Below, piece by piece: positions 32,563 to 41,066 of a stretch of DNA of 64,000 nucleotides. Under the pieces are notes generated by a model, which ran no database searches, was not told where the DNA came from, and was given only the letters and a program-made list of their open reading frames with translations. How positions within the stretch are numbered: position 1 is the first letter of the stretch; each line of letters begins with the position of its first letter. This stretch comes from DAOUBP01 sp964513075 (GTDB lineage Bacteria > Chloroflexota > Anaerolineae > CG2-30-64-16). Location: NCBI GenBank assembly GCA_964513075.1, contig CAZELR010000014.1, positions 1 to 64,000 on the forward strand, in the 5' to 3' direction. Both the position numbers and the translations under genes were made by a program.

Positions 32563-32697
32563 TGTCAATCTGAGCGGGTCGGCCGCTCGACACTCGTCGC
32601 GGCGAGACACCAGCGAAGAATCTCGTGCAGCCGACGAGACTCTTCGCTGGCATTGTGCCGCAGCGGATGTTGTCTTGTCAACCCGCTCAGAGTGACA
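32563..32697. repeat. family A MITE-like element inside the nad operon
   Basis: TGTCAATCTGAGCGGGT (left) and ACCCGCTCAGAGTGACA (right) are inverted with one mismatch. The core carries GCGAAGAATCTCGTG and GAGACTCTTCGCTGG. It forms the nadC-nadA spacer and would fold in the mRNA. Confidence 0.85.
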
Positions 32698-32706
32698 CCA
32701 AGAATC

Positions 32707-33585
32707 TCAAGCCGCGCGCAAATCCAGGCTGATGTCTAGGGCCTTGACCGAATGCGTCAACGCGCCGACCGAGATGAAGTCGACGCCGGTGGCGGCAATC
32801 GCGGCCACGGTGTCCAGGTTGACGCCGCCAGATGCCTCCAGCGGTATCCGGCCAGCCGCAAGCGCGACGGCTTTGGCCATTTGACTGGGCCGCATGTTGT
32901 CGAGCAGGATGCGATCAATGGGCAGGGCCAATGCCTCGGCCAACTGATCCAGGTTTGTCACCTCGACTTCGATGGGCCGGCCCAACGGATCGCCTGCGTG
33001 CACGCGGCGGACCGCCTCCGTGATGGAACCCACTGCAGCGATGTGGTTATCCTTGATCAATGCCATGTCGTACAAGCCGATGCGGTGATTGCGCCCGCCG
33101 CCCAGCCGCACCGCCCATTTGTCCAGCAGGCGCAGGCCGGGCGCGGTCTTGCGCGTATCCAAGATCACCGCACTGGCGCCTGCAACAGCATCGACATAGC
33201 GCCGCGTGGCCGTGGCGATGCCCGACATGCGCTGCATGAAGTTCAGGGCGACGCGCTCACCCGAAAGGAGCGCGCGGCCGGGGCCAGTGACAAGCGCGAC
33301 GATATCGCCCCGCGCCACCCGGTCGCCGTCTGCAGCGAGGGTGCGAAACGTCACCGCGGCATCCAAGGCCGCAAAGACGCGCTGCGCAACCGCCAGCCCG
33401 GCAATGATCCCGGACTCCTTCACCAATAAATCGCCCGTGTAGAGGGCGCCGGCGGGAATCGTGCTCAGGGTGGTGATGTCCCCGTCGCCCAGGTCTTCAG
33501 CCAGAGCGCGACCGATGAGGTCGTCCAATACCTCAGCAGCAGGCTCGCTCCCTGCGGTCACCGGCATCGTGTGTCGTTGTATCAT
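32707..33585 (-). CDS. nadC: nicotinate-nucleotide pyrophosphorylase (carboxylating)
   Basis: 292 residues from ATG 33585 (AGGATA upstream); ATG 33567 is possible. It converts quinolinate and PRPP to nicotinate mononucleotide. Hallmarks: ALAEDLGDGDITT, GERVALNFMQRMSGIAT, ILDTRKTAPGLRLLDKWAVRLGGG, NHRIGLYDMALIKDNHI, EVEVTNLDQL and LEASGGVNLDTV. Length is typical. It lies 37 bp after a methyltransferase gene on the same strand. Confidence 0.97.
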   Translation of the reverse strand: MIQRHTMPVTAGSEPAAEVLDDLIGRALAEDLGDGDITTLSTIPAGALYTGDLLVKESGIIAGLAVAQRVFAALDAAVTFRTLAADGDRVARGDIVALVTGPGRALLSGERVALNFMQRMSGIATATRRYVDAVAGASAVILDTRKTAPGLRLLDKWAVRLGGGRNHRIGLYDMALIKDNHIAAVGSITEAVRRVHAGDPLGRPIEVEVTNLDQLAEALALPIDRILLDNMRPSQMAKAVALAAGRIPLEASGGVNLDTVAAIAATGVDFISVGALTHSVKALDISLDLRAA

Positions 33586-33622
33586 GATATCCTGCCTAAC
33601 GAATGTTGAAAGCCGAACCCAC

Positions 33623-34723
33623 CTAAGGCAAGCGCACAACGCTCACCAGCATGCTCGCCCGCAGGGGTTCGTACTCGAAACGCAGAGTCCCGAGGTCGAA
33701 GCCGCTGGGGGCGAGAATCTCACGCCAGGCGGCCTCGTCGCGGTAGTACACTTGCCGGTCCATCACCCACGCCCGAAAGACCTGCTCACCGGGTGGAAGG
33801 TCCGGCGTCGTACAGCCCAGCAACAGCATACCGCCGGGCCGCAGAAGAGAATAGCAGCCTTGTACGAGTTGGACTGTGCGAGCTGGCGACAGGTGGTCAA
33901 CAAGGCCTGCCCCGTACATAATATCAAAGGAGTGCGCCGGTCGATCCGGGCCCACCACGTAGCGCACTGCATCGGCGCGCGTAAACGAGACTCGCTTTCT
34001 CAACGGCTGGGGCAGTGAACGAGCCGTCGCGCGCAGCGTCTGCGGATTCGCATCGAGACAGGTGAACCAGGCATGGGCAGCCAGAGCCTCGACCTCCTCC
34101 GGGGTCAGGAGCGCGCTCACGCCGCTGACGTGCAAGCTGAGAACCCGCACCGGATCGTTTCCTGCGGCCACCTGCCGCTCAATCTGACGATTCACTGCGT
34201 TAATGAGCAATTGGAGCTGTCCACGATACGCCCGGCCGCTGACAGAAGACCGGTAGAAATCGTTCAACACCATGGCGCTCAGATCGGCGCCAACAGGCCG
34301 CTCGTCGAGCAGCCATGTGATGAGTTCGAGATCGCCACCCAACGCGCGAGGCTTGCCCAGGCTGAGCTGGAGGATGGGGCTCGTGCGCGACAACTCTCGA
34401 ACGATGGCCACCACTTGCTGTCGCAGCGCCTGGACCTGAGATGGCGCCGGCCCGCTTGCCAAGAATTCGTTAAGCCAATCGCCGATAGCAATCGCCGTGC
34501 GATAGACCTCTGTGCGGTGCCGAGCCAGTATGGAGGGGATGTGCTTGACGCCCAGTCGGTCCGCCTGCTCCTGAATCTCTCGGAACACCAGGGCCAGATG
34601 GTCCAAATGCTTGACCAGTTCGCTCCGAACTGCCGGATCAAGTTGGGGCTGTCCGAGTTCTTCGGCCAGCGTTGTTTGCGGCGGCGCCGAGTCCTCGTCA
34701 CGCATTCGTTCTGCTGCGATCAT
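33623..34723 (-). CDS. class I SAM-dependent methyltransferase-like protein (copy 2)
   Basis: 366 residues. The N-terminal 170 residues are helical. A Rossmann methyltransferase domain follows (RVLSLHVSGVSALLTPEEVE, FTCLDANPQTL, SFDIMYGAGLVDHLSPARTV, CYSLLRPGGMLLLGCTTP). The usual G-x-G SAM loop is degenerate (LHVSGVS). It is a paralogue of the neighbouring gene and, in layout (sequence after PGG with RAWVMDRQVYYRDEAAWREI), resembles PhcB-type fatty-acid methyltransferases. That relation is an inference. Confidence 0.65.
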   Translation of the reverse strand: MIAAERMRDEDSAPPQTTLAEELGQPQLDPAVRSELVKHLDHLALVFREIQEQADRLGVKHIPSILARHRTEVYRTAIAIGDWLNEFLASGPAPSQVQALRQQVVAIVRELSRTSPILQLSLGKPRALGGDLELITWLLDERPVGADLSAMVLNDFYRSSVSGRAYRGQLQLLINAVNRQIERQVAAGNDPVRVLSLHVSGVSALLTPEEVEALAAHAWFTCLDANPQTLRATARSLPQPLRKRVSFTRADAVRYVVGPDRPAHSFDIMYGAGLVDHLSPARTVQLVQGCYSLLRPGGMLLLGCTTPDLPPGEQVFRAWVMDRQVYYRDEAAWREILAPSGFDLGTLRFEYEPLRASMLVSVVRLP

Positions 34724-35742
34724 GATGAAGCTCGCTCCGCCATCACCAACCAGCTTGCTCCCAGGGGGTCAAGCTCGCAGGACACATCTTGTGAGCCGAA
34801 GGGTGTTCGAGCGAAGATCTGGCGCAAAGTCTCTTCAGACCGGTTTCGGATGTTCCAGTTCATCACCCAGTCGATGATCATGCGCTCGCTGGCCCGCATG
34901 CTGGCCGCGAAGTTGCCAAACAGCAACATGCCGCCGGGACGCAACCCCTGATAGCAGGCGGCGATCAAGGGCACAACCTGCCGGTCGCTCAGTTGGTCAA
35001 ACAAGATCACCGCATAGATGAGATCGTAAGGTGCGTCAGGCCACGTTCCGGATTTAGCCAGCAACCTGGGATCGCCAAGCTCAAAGCGCGCCCGGTCGGG
35101 AAGCCGCGCGCTGACCATCTCCCGCACCCGCCGGAGCGCCGTTGCGTCGGTGTCCAGACAGGTCACGCGCATCACCTCACGCAAAGCACGCTGTTGGGTC
35201 AACGCGCTCAACACGCGGCCCGACCCCGAGTGCAGATTGAGGAGCCGCACAGGTTGCTGCTCCTGGCTCAACAGCTTGATCTTGTCCGCCAGCTTCCGCG
35301 TCAACAATTCGTTGCGCAGGCGGAACGCGGACGCTGTGACCATATTCAGGTAGTAGTTATCCAGCATCTGCGCAGCCAGGTCAGCGCCACCCAGCCGCCG
35401 ATCCAACAACAAATCCGTCACTTCGAAGGGGTCCAGTTCCCGGCGCGAGGTGTTGAAAATGTGGAAGTAGAGCGGGCTTGTGGCTGACCAGGCGCGAACG
35501 CGGGAGGTGACCAGCTCATGGATCTGCGTCACCCGGTCAGCCGGCGGCTTGGTCGCCAGAAACGCGTTAATGGCTGCACCAAGGCGCTCCATGATCTGGC
35601 GCGTGGTCCCCTCGTGCATCTTGATCTGGTTCCATACCTGGGCTGGCGTGCCGCGACCGCAAGCGCGTTCAGCCTGCTGGATGAGGTTGGCTAACTCATC
35701 CAGCAGGTGGGAGATCTCATCAACTGGTTGGGGGAGCTCCAT
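34720..35742 (-). CDS. class I SAM-dependent methyltransferase-like protein (copy 1)
   Basis: 340 residues from ATG 35742; the frame also allows ATG 35814, whose extra peptide crosses a hairpin. The N-terminal half is helical. The C-terminal half is a methyltransferase domain with LLNLHSGSGRVLSALT (SAM loop GSGR), VTCLDTDATALRRV, YDLIYAVILFDQLSDRQVV and YQGLRPGGMLLFGNFAASMR, then WVMNWNIRNRSEETLRQIF. The latter is reminiscent of PhcB-like enzymes. Coupled to copy 2 by ATGA. Confidence 0.7.
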   Translation of the reverse strand: MELPQPVDEISHLLDELANLIQQAERACGRGTPAQVWNQIKMHEGTTRQIMERLGAAINAFLATKPPADRVTQIHELVTSRVRAWSATSPLYFHIFNTSRRELDPFEVTDLLLDRRLGGADLAAQMLDNYYLNMVTASAFRLRNELLTRKLADKIKLLSQEQQPVRLLNLHSGSGRVLSALTQQRALREVMRVTCLDTDATALRRVREMVSARLPDRARFELGDPRLLAKSGTWPDAPYDLIYAVILFDQLSDRQVVPLIAACYQGLRPGGMLLFGNFAASMRASERMIIDWVMNWNIRNRSEETLRQIFARTPFGSQDVSCELDPLGASWLVMAERASS

Positions 35743-35764
35743 GGCAGAAAACGCATTCCTACGC

Positions 35765-35806
35765 TGACGCTGCTTGCAGCAGGCCTGAGACCCGCCGCAA
35801 GCAGCG
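35765..35806 (-). promoter_or_regulatory. stem-loop upstream of the methyltransferase pair
   Basis: CGCTGCTTGC and GCAAGCAGCG are perfect 10-bp arms around a loop of about 19 nt. It lies between the GlyA-GcvT stop and ATG 35742. There is no T-run on the minus strand, so it is more likely an mRNA-processing or attenuation structure than a classic terminator. Confidence 0.5.
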
Positions 35807-35815
35807 TATGTCATC

Positions 35816-38800
35816 CTACTGCTTGTTCAAAAAGCGTTCGATCACTGTGATAGAATCGGGCAATTGGATGCGATCGCCCGGCTGGAGCTGATCCAACGAG
35901 CGCGCCTCCCAATCACGATTATCCAGGCGATAGACCCCCAGCTTGGTGCCGCGCTGCCAGTTGGGATCTCGCAGGTAAGCCAGACCCACTTGACGGCCCG
36001 TAGTGTCGATGGAGCAACTCGTCACATGGCCCACCACGCGGCCCTTGGCGCTCACCACGACATCCCCTTGGCCCAACATCGGACCGCGCTCTTCATCGAC
36101 CATGAAGCGAGCCAGGCGCGCCTGGCGGGTCGCTTCATGCGCCTCGTAGGCTGCCTTGCCGATAAAGAACGGCTTATAGAGTTTCACGTACGGCGCGAAA
36201 CCCGCATCGGCCGGGTTCAGGCCCAACGGCCCCGCCATCTCATGCCCGTAGAGCGGCAGACCGGCCTCGATTCGCAGGCTGTCGCGCGCGGCCAGGCCGA
36301 TCGGCTTGGCCCCGAACGGTGCGCCAACCCGCAGCACGTCGCGCCAGAAGCCAGGCAGGTCGTCCGGGTGGAGGAACAGCTCGAACGCGACCGGTTCACC
36401 GGTGTAACCGGTGCGCGAGAACCAGACATCGTAACCCAGGAACGTGCCGTGCGCGATCTGCGTACGCTGCATATCCAGCAGGCTGGCGCACGTCGCCTCG
36501 TCATCGCCCGCCATCGCCAGCAGAATATCGCGCGATTTGGGCCCCTGCAGCGCCAGTTGAACCCGTTGATCTTCGCCCCACTGCGGGTCGCGCAGATCCC
36601 GGATCGCCACCGACTCGTAGGCCAGCGCCCGCGTCCAGGGCCGGAGCGGATCGATCAGCACCCGAGCCTCGCGCACTGCGTTGAGCCAGGCCCAATCCTT
36701 GTCGTTGTTGGAAGCGTTAACCACCATCCAGTAGCGGTGGGTGTCGAGACGGTAAACCCAGATATCATCGATGACGCTCCCATCGGCCGCCAGCAGGAAG
36801 GAGTACTGCGAGCCGCCGGGCTTGAGCGTCGTGACGTCATTGGCCGTTACATTGTGCATGAACAGGTGCACGTTCTCGCCGCTGAACTCGAACAGTCCCA
36901 TGTGGCTCACGTCGAACAGACCGGCAGCCTTACGCACCGTCTGATGTTCCTCGAGGACCGAAGTATACTGCACCGGCATATCGTAGCCTGCGAAAGGCAC
37001 CATCTTGGCGCCCAGCTTGCGGTGCGCCTCGTTCAAACGGGTGCGCAGGATCGGAGGATTGGCCGGGGGCTCCCAGGTGAACTCAGGCAGGTTCTGCAGC
37101 CCACCGGGCGCAGCCGCGCGCGGGCGATGGCCGATCCAGTAGCTTTTGTGGAAGGCCCAACCGGTGTCGTCCTGCTCGAAGCTTTCCGGCGCGGGCGGTT
37201 GCATCGGCCAGTCAGTGGTCAAGTCGTGTGACAGGCGCCGCACCACAACCGGGCCGGGCGCCTTCAGGAACGGGTCCTGGGGATCCATCGTCACAAAGCC
37301 GTCCGACAGCGCGCGGAACCAGTGCGCCACGCGCGCTTCGGCCGTTTTAGGCACCATCAGTTGGTAACAAGTTGTTGAGCCGCAAGTGCGCTTAAGCACG
37401 CCCGGCGCCATGAGCCGGCCATCCGGCTCCAGAACCCAGGTAGGCTGGCATTCGCCTTGTTTCAAGATGTAAACATCGTTGGTCATCACCACGTTGCAGA
37501 AGCCGCGTGCGTTGGGGCCTTCGATCTCGATCACGTCGTACTCGCCACCCGGATCGGTGGTCTGCTTGTACATGAAGTAGTGGTGCGGATAACCGCTCGG
37601 CTGATAATCGCGCGGCAGATCGACGGCCATCGCCAGCTCCACCACATCCCGCCTGGCGTCTTCCAGCACGTCAAAGTCGATGCGCGCGTGGTAGACGGGC
37701 CCATTGCGGCCGGCAAACGCGGTCGGCTTACAGGCCTTTAGGACGCGCGCCATGATCTCGGCCAGCCGCGCGGTCTCGTCCAGGCCGAAGCCGCGCTGGG
37801 TGATCCACGGCGTGCCCATGCGGATGCCGCTGGGAGAACGCGCGCCCTTGTCGCCGGGGATGGTGTTGCGGTTGAGCACAATGCCGGCCAGGTCGAGGAT
37901 GCGGGCTGCGGGATCGCCCATCAACGGCGTGCCCTTCTTGCCGTCGGGGCTGACCCCCGCGGCCGCCCGGATGTTCTTCAGGTCCACCAACAGCATATGG
38001 GTGTCGGTGCCGCCGTAGGGGATGCGCAGACCGTTCTTCTGCAGCACGGCGGCCATATGCGCGGCGTTGGCCTGCACCCGCCGCTGAAGATCGATGAACT
38101 CGTGCGTGCGCGCCAGCTTGAACGCCACGGCCATGCCTGCAATGGTGTTACAGTGCGGACCGCCCTGTTCGCCGGGGAACACGGCCGAGTCGAGCTTCTC
38201 TGCGATCTTCTTGTCGGTGGACAGGAGGCACGCGCCCCGCGGGCCGTAAAGGGTCTTGTGCGTGGTGAAACTGATGACGTGCGCATAACCGACAGGGCTG
38301 GCCACGACGCCTGCAGCCACCATGCCGGCGATGTGCGAAATATCGGCCAGCAGATAGGCGCCCACTTTGTCCGCGATCTGGCGGAACCGGGCCCAATCGG
38401 GCATCCACGGGTACGAGGTGAAACCAGCAATGATCATCTTCGGCTTATTCTGCACTGCCAGCGCCTCGATCTCGTCATAGTTCAGCCGCTCGGTCTTGGC
38501 ATCGACGCCGTAGGAGACGATCTTATATAGCCGTCCGGAGCGGTTGACGGGAGAACCATGCGTGAGATGGCCGCCGTGAAGCAGGTTCATGCCCATGACG
38601 ACTTCACCCGGCGCGACCAGCGCGTCGTAAACCGCGCTGTTCGCCGGAGAACCGGAGAGCGGCTGGACATTGGCCCAGATGCCATCCGGAGTGATGCCGT
38701 TGGCCGCAAAGGCCTCCGCTGCGCGGCGGCGAGCAAGCGCTTCGAGCACGTTGACATACTCTACGCCTTTGTAGTAGCGTTGATCGGAGTTGCGCCGGTA

Positions 38801-39046
38801 GGTGGCAAGCTGCAGCTCATAGTCGAGGATCTGATCCTCAGTGAGCGAATGCGTGGCGGGATCAGGATATCCTTCAGCGTAGATATTCTGGAACACCGAA
38901 CCCAACGCCTCACGCACTGCTTCAGGCGCCTGGCTTTCGGACGGAATGAGGATGAGCTTGTGGGCCTGACGCTCAGCTTCGTAACCGATGAGATCGTGCA
39001 CGGCCGAGTCGAGATCGTGCAGGCCGGCGGTGAAAAACTCCAACAT
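35816..39046 (-). CDS. serine hydroxymethyltransferase - aminomethyltransferase (GlyA-GcvT) fusion
   Basis: 1076 residues. Residues 1-480 are serine hydroxymethyltransferase with PLP motif VISFTTHKTLYGPRG (Lys264), LLADISHIAGMVAAG, VFPGEQGGPHCNTIAGMA and SGIRMGTPWITQRGF. Residues about 510-650 form a second, degenerate T-protein-like segment (VIEIEGPNARGFCNVVMTND, with a paired GRLMAPGVLKRTC strand). Residues 690-1070 are a full glycine-cleavage T-protein (MVPFAGYDMPVQY, GLFDVSHMG, FSRTGYTGEP, GLAARDSLRIEAGLPLYGHE). AAAGGAG precedes ATG. It couples glycine/serine to methylene-tetrahydrofolate on one chain. Confidence 0.93.
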   Translation of the reverse strand: MLEFFTAGLHDLDSAVHDLIGYEAERQAHKLILIPSESQAPEAVREALGSVFQNIYAEGYPDPATHSLTEDQILDYELQLATYRRNSDQRYYKGVEYVNVLEALARRRAAEAFAANGITPDGIWANVQPLSGSPANSAVYDALVAPGEVVMGMNLLHGGHLTHGSPVNRSGRLYKIVSYGVDAKTERLNYDEIEALAVQNKPKMIIAGFTSYPWMPDWARFRQIADKVGAYLLADISHIAGMVAAGVVASPVGYAHVISFTTHKTLYGPRGACLLSTDKKIAEKLDSAVFPGEQGGPHCNTIAGMAVAFKLARTHEFIDLQRRVQANAAHMAAVLQKNGLRIPYGGTDTHMLLVDLKNIRAAAGVSPDGKKGTPLMGDPAARILDLAGIVLNRNTIPGDKGARSPSGIRMGTPWITQRGFGLDETARLAEIMARVLKACKPTAFAGRNGPVYHARIDFDVLEDARRDVVELAMAVDLPRDYQPSGYPHHYFMYKQTTDPGGEYDVIEIEGPNARGFCNVVMTNDVYILKQGECQPTWVLEPDGRLMAPGVLKRTCGSTTCYQLMVPKTAEARVAHWFRALSDGFVTMDPQDPFLKAPGPVVVRRLSHDLTTDWPMQPPAPESFEQDDTGWAFHKSYWIGHRPRAAAPGGLQNLPEFTWEPPANPPILRTRLNEAHRKLGAKMVPFAGYDMPVQYTSVLEEHQTVRKAAGLFDVSHMGLFEFSGENVHLFMHNVTANDVTTLKPGGSQYSFLLAADGSVIDDIWVYRLDTHRYWMVVNASNNDKDWAWLNAVREARVLIDPLRPWTRALAYESVAIRDLRDPQWGEDQRVQLALQGPKSRDILLAMAGDDEATCASLLDMQRTQIAHGTFLGYDVWFSRTGYTGEPVAFELFLHPDDLPGFWRDVLRVGAPFGAKPIGLAARDSLRIEAGLPLYGHEMAGPLGLNPADAGFAPYVKLYKPFFIGKAAYEAHEATRQARLARFMVDEERGPMLGQGDVVVSAKGRVVGHVTSCSIDTTGRQVGLAYLRDPNWQRGTKLGVYRLDNRDWEARSLDQLQPGDRIQLPDSITVIERFLNKQ

Positions 39047-39099
39047 GGCTCGCTCCTTTGCGGTGATTGCGCGACGAAATCACATGAGATGCAGGCGCG

Positions 39100-39129
39100 A
39101 TTATACCATCGGATGGGCAAAGATGTTAA
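39100..39129 (-). promoter_or_regulatory. promoter of the GlyA-GcvT gene
   Basis: On the minus strand TTAACA (39129-39124), 18 bp, TATAAT (39105-39100). Start near 39093, leader of about 45 nt. Confidence 0.72.
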
Positions 39130-39205
39130 CTTAGGTTTGAGATTATTCGCTGGCAATTCGAGCGGGTGGTGCTGGTGGATTGGGTTGTCATGGTTTCTCT
39201 CCTGG

Positions 39206-39273
39206 TTGTCTTGGGTTGTTACGCTGTTGTTCTCGCAGCGTTATGAACCCAGGATACAACCAGGAAAGTCCTG
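39206..39273 (-). terminator. long hairpin after the papain-like peptidase gene
   Basis: TCCTGGTTGT and ACAACCAGGA pair, TTGGGTT pairs with AACCCAG, and an inner stem CGCTG/CAGCG closes the loop. It lies 11 bp beyond the peptidase stop at 39284. There is no T-run, so its role as a terminator is inferred. The stretch 39130-39205 shows nothing else. Confidence 0.5.
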
Positions 39274-39283
39274 TGACCTATCT

Positions 39284-40336
39284 CTACACAGCAGTGAAGG
39301 CCGTCAGGCCATAGCGCTGCAAATACGCATACGGGAGCCAGCAATAGCCGGGACCCTCCGGGCAGCGGACGCCCCAATCGACGCCCCAACTATTGCGGAC
39401 AATGAAATAGCCGCCGCCGGGCACGGTCGCATCATCCTGATAGCCGGCCAAACAAATGGCGTGAGCACTCTCCAGCCGGGCCAGGGGGCTGCGGACCCCT
39501 TCCGCGAGCAGCGGCAGCCGGATGGCGCCAGCGTGATACATCATGACGCCACTCCAGAAAAAGAACGTGGGCAGCGTGCAGGCGACGGCATATCCGCCAG
39601 CCAGATGGGCTTTCACGTTGCGAATGTCGCGCGGCCCTATGAACACCCAGCGATCGATGCGGTGCGCACGAGCTTTCTCCTGCACGCTCTGCGGCGGCAC
39701 GCCTTGGGCCTCATCCCCGGCAATCGGATCTGGGCTGTATGGATAGTCCTCCTCGGCGCAGATACCGTTATCCTGAAGCGCTTGCATCCCGCTGATCAAC
39801 AGCGCCCCGGGCCGGTTTGCCAGAATCGGCGCGGCGATCCCGAGCTTCTGACGGGCGGCCCAGTAGAGGAACTGCTCCGAGAGATTAACCTGCGTATCGC
39901 CGGTGAGAAACTCGCGAACCGCAGCGCAGGCATGCGCCACGCACGTCCCCCGCATCCCTTGATTCCTGATGGCCGGCAGGCGGTTGACGAGCGAAACGCG
40001 CGGGGGCAGCACCGCGGGCACAGGCAATCGATCGAAGAGGCCCCTGGTCTCCCCGCGGTCGAGTTTATCCAGCGCGCCCATCCCAAAGGCGCGCGGAGGA
40101 ACGGCGATCTGGCTGCGAATTTCGGGCAGCAGCAAGGGAAGCAGGTCGTAAGCCATCGCCTCGACCTCGGCCGGCGCCATGCCCAACAGCTCGGCCAGCC
40201 CAGCCCGACCCTTATCTTCGTATGCAGTCGTCACCAGCTCCTCGGCCGTCGTGATCCAAAACGGCTGCAGCGCTTCGACCACCGCCGACTTAAGCTGGCT
40301 GACGTTTTCCAACGGTGTCCCAATTTTCTGAGCCAT
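39284..40336 (-). CDS. C1 (papain-like) cysteine peptidase with N-terminal helical domain
   Basis: 350 residues from ATG 40336, ribosome site GGAGGT. Residues 1-75 are a helical region (TAEELVTTAYEDKGRAGLAE) of unknown role. The peptidase shows NQGMRGTCVAHACAAV (oxyanion Gln126, nucleophile Cys132), ESAHAICLAGY (His) and FIVRNSWGVDWGV (Asn). All catalytic residues are present. There is no signal peptide, so it appears to be cytoplasmic, unusual for this family. Upstream lie a transglutaminase-like gene and a PIG-L gene. Confidence 0.86.
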   Translation of the reverse strand: MAQKIGTPLENVSQLKSAVVEALQPFWITTAEELVTTAYEDKGRAGLAELLGMAPAEVEAMAYDLLPLLLPEIRSQIAVPPRAFGMGALDKLDRGETRGLFDRLPVPAVLPPRVSLVNRLPAIRNQGMRGTCVAHACAAVREFLTGDTQVNLSEQFLYWAARQKLGIAAPILANRPGALLISGMQALQDNGICAEEDYPYSPDPIAGDEAQGVPPQSVQEKARAHRIDRWVFIGPRDIRNVKAHLAGGYAVACTLPTFFFWSGVMMYHAGAIRLPLLAEGVRSPLARLESAHAICLAGYQDDATVPGGGYFIVRNSWGVDWGVRCPEGPGYCWLPYAYLQRYGLTAFTAV

Positions 40337-40415
40337 GTGGTTACCTCCGACACGTATGCTCGATAGACTCCCCAGAAACACGCATACCATTAAACCGCAT
40401 TGTATCACGACCGGC

Positions 40416-41066
40416 TCAATCAGCAATGCCAACCTTGTACAGCCCGTCCGGATCGGCGCCCAGCAGGCCTGCGGCAAGCTGTCGCGAATCGACCGGCGAC
40501 AGCTCGCGCGCCATCGTTGGCGTAAGCAGCGGATAGCGGCGCAGGCTCTTGAAGCGCGCCTCGATCGCATCCGCGCCCGCGTCGTCCATCTCCCAGTTGA
40601 GCGCGTCCAGCGAGGCCAGGTTGAGGGGCGCCGCGTAGCCGCGCAACGTCTTCTGCCCCAGCGCGTTGAAAAAATCTTCGAAGTAGGACATCGCCAGCTC
40701 ACGGAGCGAGCGGTAGACCGGCTCACGGTAACGCAGGCCGACGAAGTTGGACTTAGCAACCGCGCCGTAACGGCCATTACGCTGAAAGATCGCCAGCACA
40801 TGGTCGTCGTCAGCCCGCGGCTCGGGAAGGAGATCTACCACCAGGGGCGGATAGCCCAGCCGGCGCAGCGCGGCCGCGGCGAACAGGCCACCGTCCAGGC
40901 AATGGCCACGGCGTTCGCGCAGCACGCGCAGCGGGCAGCGGTTGAAGTATTGCGGCTCATAGACGATGCCGTCCAGAAAATCCTGGATCTTGCGCGGGGT
41001 GGTGAGCCCCGTCCACGCGGCCAGCTCGTCCAAGGTAAGACGTCCTTCGAAACCAAGTGCGCTCAT
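40416..41066 (-). CDS. transglutaminase-like (cysteine protease fold) protein
   Basis: 216 residues. The papain/transglutaminase-like core is RERRGHCLDGGLFAAAALRR (nucleophile Cys56) followed by RADDDHVLAIF (His88). An acidic third residue is not obvious. The C-terminal half (SYFEDFFNALGQKTLRGYAA and beyond) is specific to a group I do not recognise. Start overlaps the PIG-L stop by 4 bp. Role unknown; a peptidase gene follows. Confidence 0.7.
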   Translation of the reverse strand: MSALGFEGRLTLDELAAWTGLTTPRKIQDFLDGIVYEPQYFNRCPLRVLRERRGHCLDGGLFAAAALRRLGYPPLVVDLLPEPRADDDHVLAIFQRNGRYGAVAKSNFVGLRYREPVYRSLRELAMSYFEDFFNALGQKTLRGYAAPLNLASLDALNWEMDDAGADAIEARFKSLRRYPLLTPTMARELSPVDSRQLAAGLLGADPDGLYKVGIAD

